A DNA stretch of 64,000 bases. Origin: an uncultured Pontibacter sp. (GTDB lineage: Bacteria; Bacteroidota; Bacteroidia; Cytophagales; Hymenobacteraceae). The stretch is from positions 59,527 through 123,526 of the forward strand of contig NZ_CANLZM010000014.1 in assembly GCF_947495565.1 (NCBI RefSeq), given 5' to 3'. Position numbers and translations under genes: made by a program. The notes under the pieces are model-generated. The model saw only the letters and a program-made list of their open reading frames with translations. It made no database searches and was not told the origin of the DNA. Positions within the stretch are counted from its first letter, which is position 1. Every line of letters begins with the position of its first letter. Positions 1 through 8,271 of the stretch are shown piece after piece.

Positions 1-797
1 TCTATCTTTTTAATATTTTCCTCTCCCATAGAGTCAAGCACTGTTTCTAGCCTATCCTGCACCAGGTTGATTGCGTCTGCATTCGGGCTGCTCTTTCTGA
101 TCTTGCGCTCTACGATGTACTTATTCAGCCTGTCATAAAGCGCCTTCACTTGCTTGAAAGTCTTGGTCTTACCGTTAAATCCGATGAACGTCTTTATTAC
201 CTGCTCTTCCTCTGTAAAGTGCTCCTGGTAGGAAACTGGCGTTACATGCTTAACCGGTTTTTCTTTCTTTACTTTGGCGGCACTGGTTTTCTTTTTGGCA
301 GTAGCTGTTTTTGCTTTCTTGCCGCCTGCGACTTTTTTTCCTATTGCTAAATCCTGCTCATGCAGCGAAATCCAGCCTTTAATAGTATCCGACTGCTGCT
401 TGGTGAACTCACCTGCTTTTATCCTGCTAAAGAGCGATAAAGCAAGTTTTTCCAGCTCGTCAAATGTTTTGGTGCCCTCAATAGCGTAGCGAGCATCGGT
501 ATAAGCTTTGCCGCTATCTTGGCTGCTAGTATCCACTGTAAGGCCTCGATCTCTGGTAGGAACAATTTTCTTTTTAGTGTAGGTGAATGCTGGTTGTTCC
601 TCGGGTAGATAGGCAGGCAGCTTTTCAAAATACAGGTCAACCATCTCGCGTATCTCGGGAACCTGGTTGTAAGCGAGCCAGTCATCTTCTGCAGCCTCTA
701 TGGTTACGGAGTGGGCTTCCCTGATTGCCTCAGGCATCTGTGAAAATTCAATTTTTTTAGCGAAGTTAAGGTAATTTGATGTAGTGAACTTTTTCAT
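1..797 (-). CDS. Hypothetical protein with lysine-rich linker, C-terminus cut by window edge
   Basis: The frame is open from the ATG at 797 to the left edge, about 265 codons, so the stop lies outside the window. The N-terminal half is acidic and aromatic. Around residues 155-185 there is a K/A/T-rich stretch like the basic tails of the small proteins further upstream in this operon. The C-terminal visible part is helical and charged. It follows the giant helicase by 22 bases on the same strand and is probably the next gene of the operon. I recognise no family. The basic linker suggests nucleic-acid contact, which is inference. Confidence 0.75.
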   Translation of the reverse strand, partial: MKKFTTSNYLNFAKKIEFSQMPEAIREAHSVTIEAAEDDWLAYNQVPEIREMVDLYFEKLPAYLPEEQPAFTYTKKKIVPTRDRGLTVDTSSQDSGKAYTDARYAIEGTKTFDELEKLALSLFSRIKAGEFTKQQSDTIKGWISLHEQDLAIGKKVAGGKKAKTATAKKKTSAAKVKKEKPVKHVTPVSYQEHFTEEEQVIKTFIGFNGKTKTFKQVKALYDRLNKYIVERKIRKSSPNADAINLVQDRLETVLDSMGEENIKKI

Positions 798-819
798 CGG
801 GTGTATGTGATTGAGAGTG

Positions 820-3800
820 TTAGGCTGCTTTTGATTCCAGGTTCAGTAGCAGCAGTTTTGCCTGTACTGCCCTGGCTTTTAGTTTCAGTAATTTGAATTT
901 GTCTGCGGTTGGTTCTTTCTTGAGTGCTGACACATAGAGCGTAGGCCACTCGGGCACTGTTTTCGGCGCCGTTATTTTATCCTTGTATAACCTGGTGAAG
1001 TCTGACTCGTTCAGGTTGATGCTGTCTGACTGCCTCTCCTGTAGCCACTTCACAAGCGACTCAATTCGGTCCGGTCCGATCGTGCCTACCATCTTGTCTG
1101 ACTGCTTTTCGAAGATCTGCATGTCCATTAGGCTCAGAACCTCTTTGTTGAGAAAAAACCAGCCGCCGGACTTCTTGGTACCCGCTACCATAATTTTGAA
1201 ATAGTCTACTCCGCTACCGTGGTCGTGCTGCTTTATGATGGATACACCTTTTCCGGTTACAAGTGAGCGTCCTACAACCATGGATTTGATGTGCCCGATG
1301 GCCTGCATGATCGGCACGGTGACGGACTTGTTAGACTCCTGCGGCACCCAATACTCCGGCATCAAAATGCCTTTTCTCTCACCGCCACCCTTTAAAGTAT
1401 AACTCACGAGCTTGCCTTTAAACTGATCGAAGGCCTGAAGCAGGTTGCCGGTCACGATATAGCGAGTCTTGCTATCCTGGCTACTTTCTTTAATGGCATC
1501 CTCCCAGTAAGCATCAATCATCTGGTCACGCTCCTTGGAGTACATGCTGTAGGAAGCGCCCCGGATGGCGTTGATGGCATCATGGTTACTGGCCGGAATC
1601 TCCAGATACTTCACGCTGTGGGCAATGGCAAAGCGCAGGCGCATATGGCTAGGGGCGAAAGGGTTTTTCTTCTTGCGGTCAACCTTAAAGCCGATAAACA
1701 CGCCGCTGGCATACTCATCACGGCCAATGCTGTACTTGATACCTCTGCCTATTGTAAAAAAATTAACCAAGCCATTGATGAACGAGTAGCGGTTGTTCCA
1801 GGAGGTCTTGATCTTGTTGACCGAAGCCTCACGCGCCTGCCTCAGCTCTGCTCTACGCTCGGCTAAGGCCTCTGCCTTATCTGCATCCACCAGCTTCAGT
1901 ATCTTCTTTTCGCTGTGGATGTTAGCCTCTAATTGATCGTAGTGCCTGTTTTGGTCGGCCACCTCACTGTTTGCCCTTTCCTGCATGAAGGTTGTTGCCT
2001 CACGGCGAAGCTCCTCTTGCTGCTCAAGAGGTGTTTTGCCTGAAAGTGCCTCCTGTACCAGGTTCTGCACCTCAGATTTAGTGAATGGCTTGCGGAGCAC
2101 CTTCGCGCGTACGGTTTCCAGAATCGTGTTCTCGGAGAAAACAGAAGTGCCGCCTTTACCTACCTTGGCAATGCGGCTGTCTATCGTTTCGGCCTGCAAG
2201 TCCATCGCCTCTACTTCCAGGTCATACTCATCCTTGTTTTTCAGGTCATTAATATAATCATCGTAGGCTGTGGTAATGTCCTCGTAGAACTGCTGCTGCT
2301 CCGCGCAGGAAAGCACGGCCACACGGCCTGATACCTTGTGCGCAAGCGAAATAGCCGCGCCCCTGGTATCAGCTTTCTTTTCCTCATCCTTGCCCAGGCC
2401 TAGCGGATCACCAAGCTTAAAGTTCATGTCAAGGTTCTCGTTCAGGTACTTGTTCACTACCTCATCCCCATACTTGTTCAAAAAGTCCGGCACGGAAAGC
2501 ACCGCCTCGCTCTGCTTTTGGTTGGAAGAAGTATTAGCATCGAGCGACTTGAGTTTCTTCTGAAGCATCATCATCAGGCGCTTTTCGGCAGGAATGGCGC
2601 TGATCACATAGTCATAGATAGGGGGAATGTGCTTCAACTGGCCAGTGCGGTTGATCCTGCCGCGCTTCTGTACCTCGGTGTTGATGTCAAGCTCTGCCTG
2701 AAGTATCAGCATCACGCGCTGCTTCACCTGGTCAGCCGGTACAACCTTGGTCGGCACAGCGTGAGCTGAGGCACCCGTAGAGCCGGACTGGTTAATCATC
2801 AGCACATCCACCTCATTGTCGTTGAAGGCACGGAAAGCATCGTTTGTGGCTATTTTCTCGCGCAGCATCACCAGGCCTTTGCCGGTTTTCTCATTCATCT
2901 GCACTTCGTACTTGCGGCCCGTCACCTCAGCCACGGAGTAACCGGCGGCCTCAATACGCTGCTTTACGGCATCTATCGGGGATATGGTCACACCGGAGGA
3001 AACGGTTTTGATGCGCTCGGCAATCTGAAAGTACTTGAGTTGCGCCTCCGGAGAGAGCTCGCTTACATCGATCTGCTTTTTCTCCTTACTGCCGTCGTGG
3101 TCCGTGACCGTGTAGCGCATCACCCCATCCAGGCCGCGCTGCAGAACAGTGGCAAAGTCAATGTCGATTATAGAGCCGTTGCCCACAGGGGAACCTTCGG
3201 CATCCTCCATCTGCTCTATGAAGCTCCCCATGGTAGAGGCAAAGGCAATAACCGGCTTCTTTCCTTCCTTCAGGCGCTGTATGGCACGGTCTGCCACCGT
3301 GTTTGCCTTGATGGAGAACAGCATTTGGTTAATCACTTGGAATATCTTGCTGAAGTAGGGGGAGTTGTCCACACCTGCTGCAGAAGTACCACCGCGTTTT
3401 TTCACCTCTTTGCCCTCAGCCACGGCAATAGAGTCCATTTCGTCAATGCTCGGCTCCACATACGTTTCTTGGAAACCGATGATTTCGCGCATGATCTCGG
3501 TCAGGTTGTCGGCAATGGCCTTGTGCTCCATTTCCTTGTCAAGCTTAGGCTCGCCTGCTGTTTTGTCCAGGGTAATATAATTCACTTCTATACCCTCGAA
3601 GCTGCGCTCCCTGCGTATCATCTGACCTTCCTGCACCAGTTGTGAGGAAAGTATCTCCTGCAATGCCACACCTCCTTTTTGAATGGCCTCCACCAAGCCT
3701 TCTTTGCTCAGGTTGGCATCCGACATAGCTGTTTTCATGGCGTAGAGCGGCAGGTTATCGCTTCGCTTGGCGTAAGTGGCAGAAAGGAACAACACGCCTT

Positions 3801-5529
3801 TGGCACTGGCCACGATATCCTGAAGGAAATTACCCGTGTTAGACTCTCCGCTCGCGTTGTGCGACTCGTCCATGATCACGATGTTGTTGCTGGCAACATC
3901 CCTTAGCCACTCTGGCTTGGCCGGAGAGCGCTCGGGTGAGCTGAACTGAGAATAGGTAGCCACTGCATAATGGAATCCGGCAGGCACTTTGCGTGATTTG
4001 ATGGCATCCTTGAGCTGTTGGTCCGGAAGCGCCTCATACACCACCTTGCCACGCTCATCCTTGATCTTGGTTTTTTTGTCGCGGCTGTTCACGATGAACG
4101 GCACCAGGTCAGCAGAGCCGATGGCCACCAGGTCGCGGTAAAGGTCACTGAAGAGGTTTGGCTTCTCTGTAATGAACACCGGCTGTTTTTCCTGGTTCAC
4201 GCCGTAGCGAATGAGCGCTGCGGCCTGCCTGCCCTTGCCAATGCCGGTCTGGTCCCCGATGATCATGCCCTGTCCACGTGCCTCAATGTTGTAGATGGCC
4301 ATCGCTACCGCATCGATCTGCTCTGCGGCCAATGCCTTGCACATGGCTGTTTTGGTAGGGTAGGCAAGCCTGTGCTGCACGAAGGCGTCTATATCGCCAC
4401 CTACGGCTATTCTTATTTTGTCAAGCGAGGAGAATGTCTCCTGCGCCATCATGTCCGGCACATGCGTATCGAGCACGATACAGGCGTTGGAAGTCGGGGT
4501 GTAAGGCATCCCCAGGGTCTCCAGGAGAAGCAGCTTCGCTTTGATGGCCTTTGCTTTAAGGGCTAGCATTTTCATGTTGGGTTTTGGTGCAGGAGTAGTT
4601 TCTAAATATTGCGTCACGCGGTTAAATAACTCATCATAAGTGCGTACCACGGAATCTTTTTCTTGTTTGATGGGAGCCGCACCGGTCGGCTCCGGCTTTC
4701 TGCCGTTGATAAGGATCAGGCGCACATCGAATCCGGTGCCCTGGCGTGAGTAGAGCTTCTTGCCGTCGATGTTCACCACATCATCCACATGGTAGTGGCG
4801 GTAGAGGTAATTGAAGAATAGTCTGTTCTTACCAGCTTGTATGCGGCCTTTGGCATCCCAGGCAGTGTGGCCCCCGATCACCATGGCGGCTCTGCCGGAA
4901 TCCTTCAGGCAGTCAAGGGCGCGTATGGCCATCACGTGATCCACGGTATCTATCTTATAGCCGTTGAATTCCACTGCATCGGTTTTGCCGAAGGGTGGGT
5001 TGGTGATCACGGAGTCGTACTGTTTTGCCAGGAAGCGGAAAGGCTGTGTTGCATCCTGGTTTCCAACATACCTGTACCCTTGTGTTTTCAGGTTCTCACG
5101 CCTCACCATGTCAATCTCGTTCACGTCCACGCTTCCAGGCCAGGCAGCGATGGTCAGCAGCCCGTTACCGGCGCTTGGCTCAAACAGTTTGTTGGGGAGC
5201 TGGTCAGCTTTGGTATAGATGCCTGCCAAGTAACCGATAGGTGCTGGAGTGGAGTACTGCTGCAGCAGCATGCTTTGGCTGGTGCGGTGCGACAGGGTGA
5301 CCTGGCTGTTGTAAAGCGCTACGATGGAGTCGAACCGCTGCTTTATGGTGCCTGGCCTGTGCGCCAGCTCCCGAGCCCGAAGCACAATGGCAAGCTCTGT
5401 CAGTTCCTTTACCAGCGTCTTATCACCGATCCCGTAGCTGCTGGCCAGCTTCTCAACTGAGGTTTTGCTGTGTTTGTGCCCAGCCACGAGCTCCGCCTTG
5501 ATGGCGGCGACGAAAGCTTTTCTATCCAT
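820..5529 (-). CDS. Giant N6-adenine methyltransferase-strawberry notch helicase fusion
   Basis: About 1570 residues. An N-terminal class I methyltransferase carries motif IV NPPF near residue 175. A superfamily 2 helicase follows, with Walker A GDQTGIGKG near 425, DESH near 551 and the strawberry-notch style arginine-finger motif RGRINRTGQ near 955. The C-terminal third is charged and coiled and ends in a region resembling the N-terminal linker (repeat of LKLKARAVQAKLLLL-type sequence). Such fusions occur on phages and large plasmids, where they are thought to remodel and modify incoming DNA. The open frame extends to 5640, but ATG 5529 overlaps the preceding zinc-ribbon gene by 8 bases and is the likelier start; ATG 5541 is the alternative. 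Function beyond helicase plus methylase is inferred. Confidence 0.85.
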   Translation of the reverse strand: MDRKAFVAAIKAELVAGHKHSKTSVEKLASSYGIGDKTLVKELTELAIVLRARELAHRPGTIKQRFDSIVALYNSQVTLSHRTSQSMLLQQYSTPAPIGYLAGIYTKADQLPNKLFEPSAGNGLLTIAAWPGSVDVNEIDMVRRENLKTQGYRYVGNQDATQPFRFLAKQYDSVITNPPFGKTDAVEFNGYKIDTVDHVMAIRALDCLKDSGRAAMVIGGHTAWDAKGRIQAGKNRLFFNYLYRHYHVDDVVNIDGKKLYSRQGTGFDVRLILINGRKPEPTGAAPIKQEKDSVVRTYDELFNRVTQYLETTPAPKPNMKMLALKAKAIKAKLLLLETLGMPYTPTSNACIVLDTHVPDMMAQETFSSLDKIRIAVGGDIDAFVQHRLAYPTKTAMCKALAAEQIDAVAMAIYNIEARGQGMIIGDQTGIGKGRQAAALIRYGVNQEKQPVFITEKPNLFSDLYRDLVAIGSADLVPFIVNSRDKKTKIKDERGKVVYEALPDQQLKDAIKSRKVPAGFHYAVATYSQFSSPERSPAKPEWLRDVASNNIVIMDESHNASGESNTGNFLQDIVASAKGVLFLSATYAKRSDNLPLYAMKTAMSDANLSKEGLVEAIQKGGVALQEILSSQLVQEGQMIRRERSFEGIEVNYITLDKTAGEPKLDKEMEHKAIADNLTEIMREIIGFQETYVEPSIDEMDSIAVAEGKEVKKRGGTSAAGVDNSPYFSKIFQVINQMLFSIKANTVADRAIQRLKEGKKPVIAFASTMGSFIEQMEDAEGSPVGNGSIIDIDFATVLQRGLDGVMRYTVTDHDGSKEKKQIDVSELSPEAQLKYFQIAERIKTVSSGVTISPIDAVKQRIEAAGYSVAEVTGRKYEVQMNEKTGKGLVMLREKIATNDAFRAFNDNEVDVLMINQSGSTGASAHAVPTKVVPADQVKQRVMLILQAELDINTEVQKRGRINRTGQLKHIPPIYDYVISAIPAEKRLMMMLQKKLKSLDANTSSNQKQSEAVLSVPDFLNKYGDEVVNKYLNENLDMNFKLGDPLGLGKDEEKKADTRGAAISLAHKVSGRVAVLSCAEQQQFYEDITTAYDDYINDLKNKDEYDLEVEAMDLQAETIDSRIAKVGKGGTSVFSENTILETVRAKVLRKPFTKSEVQNLVQEALSGKTPLEQQEELRREATTFMQERANSEVADQNRHYDQLEANIHSEKKILKLVDADKAEALAERRAELRQAREASVNKIKTSWNNRYSFINGLVNFFTIGRGIKYSIGRDEYASGVFIGFKVDRKKKNPFAPSHMRLRFAIAHSVKYLEIPASNHDAINAIRGASYSMYSKERDQMIDAYWEDAIKESSQDSKTRYIVTGNLLQAFDQFKGKLVSYTLKGGGERKGILMPEYWVPQESNKSVTVPIMQAIGHIKSMVVGRSLVTGKGVSIIKQHDHGSGVDYFKIMVAGTKKSGGWFFLNKEVLSLMDMQIFEKQSDKMVGTIGPDRIESLVKWLQERQSDSINLNESDFTRLYKDKITAPKTVPEWPTLYVSALKKEPTADKFKLLKLKARAVQAKLLLLNLESKAA

Positions 5530-5683
5530 TGTCTGCGGCATTGGTGTTATCGGATCCCGCACTTCCTGAAGACACGGCCGCATCCGGTGGTGCGGGCTGC
5601 TTGCGCTCGCATACCACGCATAGCCCCAGGGCGAACTCAACCAGGTTAATCAGTTTTCTATTGCAGCTCTCGCATCGTTCCAT
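5522..5683 (-). CDS. Small zinc-ribbon protein
   Basis: About 53 residues with two CxxC pairs (CESC near residue 3 and CVVC near 23) followed by an A/S/G-rich tail, the pattern of a minimal zinc ribbon. The frame could begin at 5731, but that start lies inside a 16-bp hairpin, so ATG 5683 is preferred. The stop overlaps the helicase start by 8 bases, implying translational coupling. It may be a cofactor or regulator of the helicase-methylase. No family name can be assigned. Confidence 0.6.
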   Translation of the reverse strand: MERCESCNRKLINLVEFALGLCVVCERKQPAPPDAAVSSGSAGSDNTNAADNG

Positions 5684-5712
5684 GGCAGGAGGTTTAGTCA
5701 GGTGAGGTTTGA

Positions 5713-5753
5713 ACAGCCATAGCAGCCACATTATGGATGGCTGCTATGGCTGT
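5713..5753 (-). terminator. 16-bp perfect hairpin between the Lys-rich gene and the zinc-ribbon gene
   Basis: Arms 5713-5728 and 5738-5753 pair perfectly around a 9-base loop, just after the stop of the Lys-rich gene. No T-run follows on the minus strand, so it is more likely an attenuator or RNA-processing element than a simple terminator. It would lower expression of the giant helicase relative to the late genes. Confidence 0.6.
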
Positions 5754-5757
5754 ATGT

Positions 5758-5982
5758 TTATCTGTTTTTGCGACTGCCTTTAACACCCGCAGTCTTTTTT
5801 TTTGTGGTTTTGCGTTTGGCTGCAGTGGCCTTCTTTTTGGTTGTGGAGGCTTTCTTCTTAGGAGAAGCAATTTTTTTCTTTGCCGTGGTTTTGCGCTTGC
5901 GCGTGGCAGGTTTCTTTTTGCCGTTAAGCATGTTGTAGCCTAGCACAGCTCCTGCGCCTACGGCAATAGATAATGGGTCCAT
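5758..5982 (-). CDS. Small lysine-rich, histone-H1-like protein with hydrophobic N-terminus
   Basis: 74 residues. Residues 1-20 are hydrophobic and glycine-rich (a possible membrane insertion). From residue 22 to the end the protein is almost only K, R, T, A and S in KKKA/TTKKK-type repeats, like H1/Hc1-type DNA-condensing tails. It lies in the late, virion-like block. A likely role is binding the packaged genome or the inner face of a membrane; this is inference from composition only. Confidence 0.65.
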   Translation of the reverse strand: MDPLSIAVGAGAVLGYNMLNGKKKPATRKRKTTAKKKIASPKKKASTTKKKATAAKRKTTKKKTAGVKGSRKNR

Positions 5983-6010
5983 TTTTTAAGTATTAAGGGT
6001 TAAAAATTAA

Positions 6011-6745
6011 TTACAGTGAAGGTTCTTTGGGTGCAGGCTTATTGAATAGACTCAAAGTAAGGTGCTTCAGGAACAGGGCTGAAAGTACGAACACGATGAG
6101 AGCTCCAATAACCAAGGCAAAAGGCCAGATGAAATTGCGCCATATCCACATGGCCGGTGACTCTTTCTCCTGTTCCGGCTGGTAAGAATGATTTAGGTGC
6201 ACCGGCACTTCATAGCTGCTTTCTATCTCCTGCTCAACACTGTCTTTCAATGTTTCTTCTTTGCATTTGCACTTGCTGCTGAGATTGCCTTTTTCATCCA
6301 GGAATGTTTCCACTTCAGCGCGATCGCTTTTTTGCGTGTACACCTGGTTGGGCTGCATCTTGCTTAACTCTACCTGCAGGCCTGCGGAATCTGCCTTAAC
6401 GGTGTTGGTGATGATGGTTTTAACTGTGCCGGTGCTCTTGATCTTCAGCGTATCAAGCTGTGAGCTGGCGCTGTTTTCCTTGGAGCCGGTGCATCCGGCC
6501 AGCAGTAGAAGGGCCAGGATCAACGGTGCCTTTCTGGTGATCAGGTCACGCAGCGCACCTTTGGTTTGCTTGGGCATGAGCATGAGGCCGGTGCTGAGCA
6601 GGATGGGAAGTATCGCATCTGTCCAGGTCACGGCCTCGACCTTAAACACGCTCGCAATGGTTGCCACAAAAAGCGCGAGGCCTAGCAGCGTAGTTCTCCA
6701 GCCGCGCACGATGTTGGCGGCTGCGTTTAGTAGTAGTGCTTTCAT
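6011..6745 (-). CDS. Holin-like multi-spanning protein with internal lipobox
   Basis: 244 residues. Hydrophobic segments lie at about 19-37 and 43-57, followed by a basic stretch and a third hydrophobic run ending in LLAGC (Cys 85), then a soluble domain with a CKCK motif, and a final membrane helix near 205-225. Two short N-terminal helices right after a muramidase and a lipoprotein gene fit a holin/spanin lysis cassette. Met55 or Met57 followed by a basic n-region, an h-region and a lipobox would make a good lipoprotein signal peptide if translation also began there. Its ATG shares one base with the previous stop. A holin role is inferred from context. Confidence 0.65.
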   Translation of the reverse strand: MKALLLNAAANIVRGWRTTLLGLALFVATIASVFKVEAVTWTDAILPILLSTGLMLMPKQTKGALRDLITRKAPLILALLLLAGCTGSKENSASSQLDTLKIKSTGTVKTIITNTVKADSAGLQVELSKMQPNQVYTQKSDRAEVETFLDEKGNLSSKCKCKEETLKDSVEQEIESSYEVPVHLNHSYQPEQEKESPAMWIWRNFIWPFALVIGALIVFVLSALFLKHLTLSLFNKPAPKEPSL

Positions 6746-6981
6746 TATTGTGGAGATAAAACTTTTAGGGTGGATAAGTACAGCGCTGCGTCTGTCTGTT
6801 CGGCGGCTTTCCTGGCTGCGCTGCTGTATTTGTCGCCCTGATGGCCTGGGTCCTTTCGGAACCGTGGCTTGTGCAGCGGCTTTTGGTACTTGAGGTTATC
6901 CCTGTAGGCAGGGCAGACTGGGGTAACACAGCCTGATAGTGTCGCCGCCATCAGGATAGCGGCAAGCAGGTGCTTGCTCAT
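6745..6981 (-). CDS. Small lipoprotein, spanin-like
   Basis: 78 residues with a lipoprotein signal peptide: MSKHL start, hydrophobic core and lipobox LSGC with Cys 18. The mature part is short, basic and proline-containing. It starts in an ATGA overlap with the frame-shifted tail of the muramidase gene and ends in an overlap with the holin-like gene. Order, size and signal fit an outer-membrane spanin component of a lysis cassette. The family assignment is not certain. Confidence 0.7.
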   Translation of the reverse strand: MSKHLLAAILMAATLSGCVTPVCPAYRDNLKYQKPLHKPRFRKDPGHQGDKYSSAARKAAEQTDAALYLSTLKVLSPQ

Positions 6982-7067
6982 GGATTAATGTCTTGAAGTT
7001 GCTTGTATTGGTACCAGGCCAGCCCAACGCCCGCTAGCAGGATCAGCGTTAGGCCAAGGTCTTTTTT
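6978..7067 (-). other. Candidate -1 ribosomal frameshift site and transmembrane extension of the muramidase
   Basis: In the muramidase frame the codons GAA AAA AAG contain the slippery heptamer A AAA AAG (7067-7061), the same as in dnaX. Six bases later a 9-bp stem forms (7054-7046 with 7030-7022, one G-U pair, 15-base loop). A -1 slip adds 27 residues, D190 to P216, containing a hydrophobic membrane helix (LTLILLAGVGLAW) and ends at TGA 6980-6978, overlapping the ATG of the lipoprotein gene as ATGA. The -1 frame has no ATG, GTG or TTG between its upstream TGA and the helix, so independent initiation is unlikely. What is seen is the sequence; use of the signal is inferred. Confidence 0.65.
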
Positions 7068-7627
7068 TCGATACTGTCCGGAAAGCTGTCAACCCTGCTA
7101 AGCCAGCCTTTCAGGAACTTGCCCTGCGATGGCTTTGCATTGACTGTCGCTATGTGGTAAGCTTTTCTGGCTTCCTTGAACTTTTGGTAGAACAGGTTAG
7201 CATCTACATTATTAAGAGCCGGAAGCGTCTGCTTTGTGCCTACCACACCGTCCACGTCCACGGCAAAACCAAGCTGGCGCAGCACGCGTTGAGCCACCTC
7301 AATGCCGTTGCCGCCCATCAGCACGTGGGAGTCGAACAGGATATCGGCTATCTGCTGATTTTTGATAGAGTTTCCAAGCATCGTGTTCCAGAAGCTCTGC
7401 CTGTAGAAGTTCTTCACCAACACCTTCAGGTTGTAGTCATGGATCACTTCCCCTTGCTCCAGTGGTCGCACGGCCTTAATTGCGTCAATAAGCGCCCAGC
7501 CAGGCCAATTCGGCCAGAACTTGCGAGAGATGCCCTGGTAGGTTTCTTTTCCCATGTCGCCGGGTACATTTGCGTAACCGCCCTCACGCGGTATCAGGGC
7601 TCTGTAAGAAATGTCGTAGTTAGCCAC
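7049..7627 (-). CDS. GH108 family N-acetylmuramidase (endolysin)
   Basis: 192 residues in the zero frame. The N-terminal region has the GH108 signature EGGY (catalytic Glu near residue 15) followed by GDMGKETYQGIS and the peptidoglycan-binding-like second half (QLGFAVDVDGVVGTKQT). GH108 enzymes cleave the glycan backbone of peptidoglycan and serve as phage endolysins or virion-associated lysins. It starts 2 bases after the preceding stop and is followed by a lipoprotein and a holin-like gene. A -1 frameshift near the 3' end could produce a 216-residue membrane-anchored form. Confidence 0.9.
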   Translation of the reverse strand: MANYDISYRALIPREGGYANVPGDMGKETYQGISRKFWPNWPGWALIDAIKAVRPLEQGEVIHDYNLKVLVKNFYRQSFWNTMLGNSIKNQQIADILFDSHVLMGGNGIEVAQRVLRQLGFAVDVDGVVGTKQTLPALNNVDANLFYQKFKEARKAYHIATVNAKPSQGKFLKGWLSRVDSFPDSIEKKTLA

Positions 7628-7629
7628 GG

Positions 7630-8271
7630 TTAATTTTTAAAGTAGTTAATGATGTCTTTAAGCTGCGCCTGTGTTTTGTCCACCATAGTGCCGAACTTCC
7701 GCTTGTGCTCGCTATACTCGCTGATGCTGAAGCGGTACACCTCCTTTGCGTCAATCCACACGTTGTAGGAGACTCCAGAGATGGTAACCACTGCCTGAAG
7801 CATATTATCCTTCGTTTGGCCGTTCCAGATGCCGACGTACTTGCCGTGGTCCAGGTGCGTGATCTTGTCTCTGCCGTAGCCGGTGGAGATGGCGTAGTCG
7901 CTGCCGGTGCTGGCGTAAAGGCCCTCGCCGTTCCAGCTGTTCACTACCAGATAGATCGTGTTGCTGCCAGCGGGGGCCACCACCACCGGGGGCGTAGTTA
8001 CTGGAGCAGGCGCGGGTGTCGTGGAAGGCTTGGAGCCGCCGGTCGGGGCAGGGGGGATGCCTCCAGGCATGGCCTCCCCAGACTGAGGCACGGTGCTGTT
8101 GCCGGAGACATTGGACCAGGCAAGCAGGCCTCCCAATACCGCGGCACCTATCAGCCACCCGCTGAAGCCTTTCCGGTCAGCCTTTGGCTGCGGCTTGTAG
8201 GTATTCTTCTTGGCTGTGCTTTTGCGCGGAGTGTTAGATTTGGTAAGCGGTTTTTTTCTAGGCGGATACAT
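7630..8271 (-). CDS. Basic proline-rich single-pass membrane protein, virion candidate
   Basis: About 213 residues if started at ATG 8271 (the frame is open to 8295). Residues 1-35 are very basic, a membrane helix follows (LIGAAVLGGLLAW), then a P/T/A-rich linker to about residue 95, and a C-terminal globular domain with many aromatic residues (NSWNGEGLYAST..., GISYNVWIDAKEV). The layout resembles virion membrane proteins with cytoplasmic basic tails. No family is recognised. It overlaps the preceding gene by 14 bases. Confidence 0.6.
   Translation of the reverse strand: MYPPRKKPLTKSNTPRKSTAKKNTYKPQPKADRKGFSGWLIGAAVLGGLLAWSNVSGNSTVPQSGEAMPGGIPPAPTGGSKPSTTPAPAPVTTPPVVVAPAGSNTIYLVVNSWNGEGLYASTGSDYAISTGYGRDKITHLDHGKYVGIWNGQTKDNMLQAVVTISGVSYNVWIDAKEVYRFSISEYSEHKRKFGTMVDKTQAQLKDIINYFKN

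Noticed and set aside
3040..3645. 201-codon plus-strand frame opposite the giant helicase
   Set aside because: It is the antisense of the helicase core; the sequence lacks any motif and the minus frame has clear helicase motifs.
4837..5460. 207-codon plus-strand frame opposite the methyltransferase domain
   Set aside because: Antisense shadow; the methyltransferase motifs on the minus strand explain the conservation of the region.
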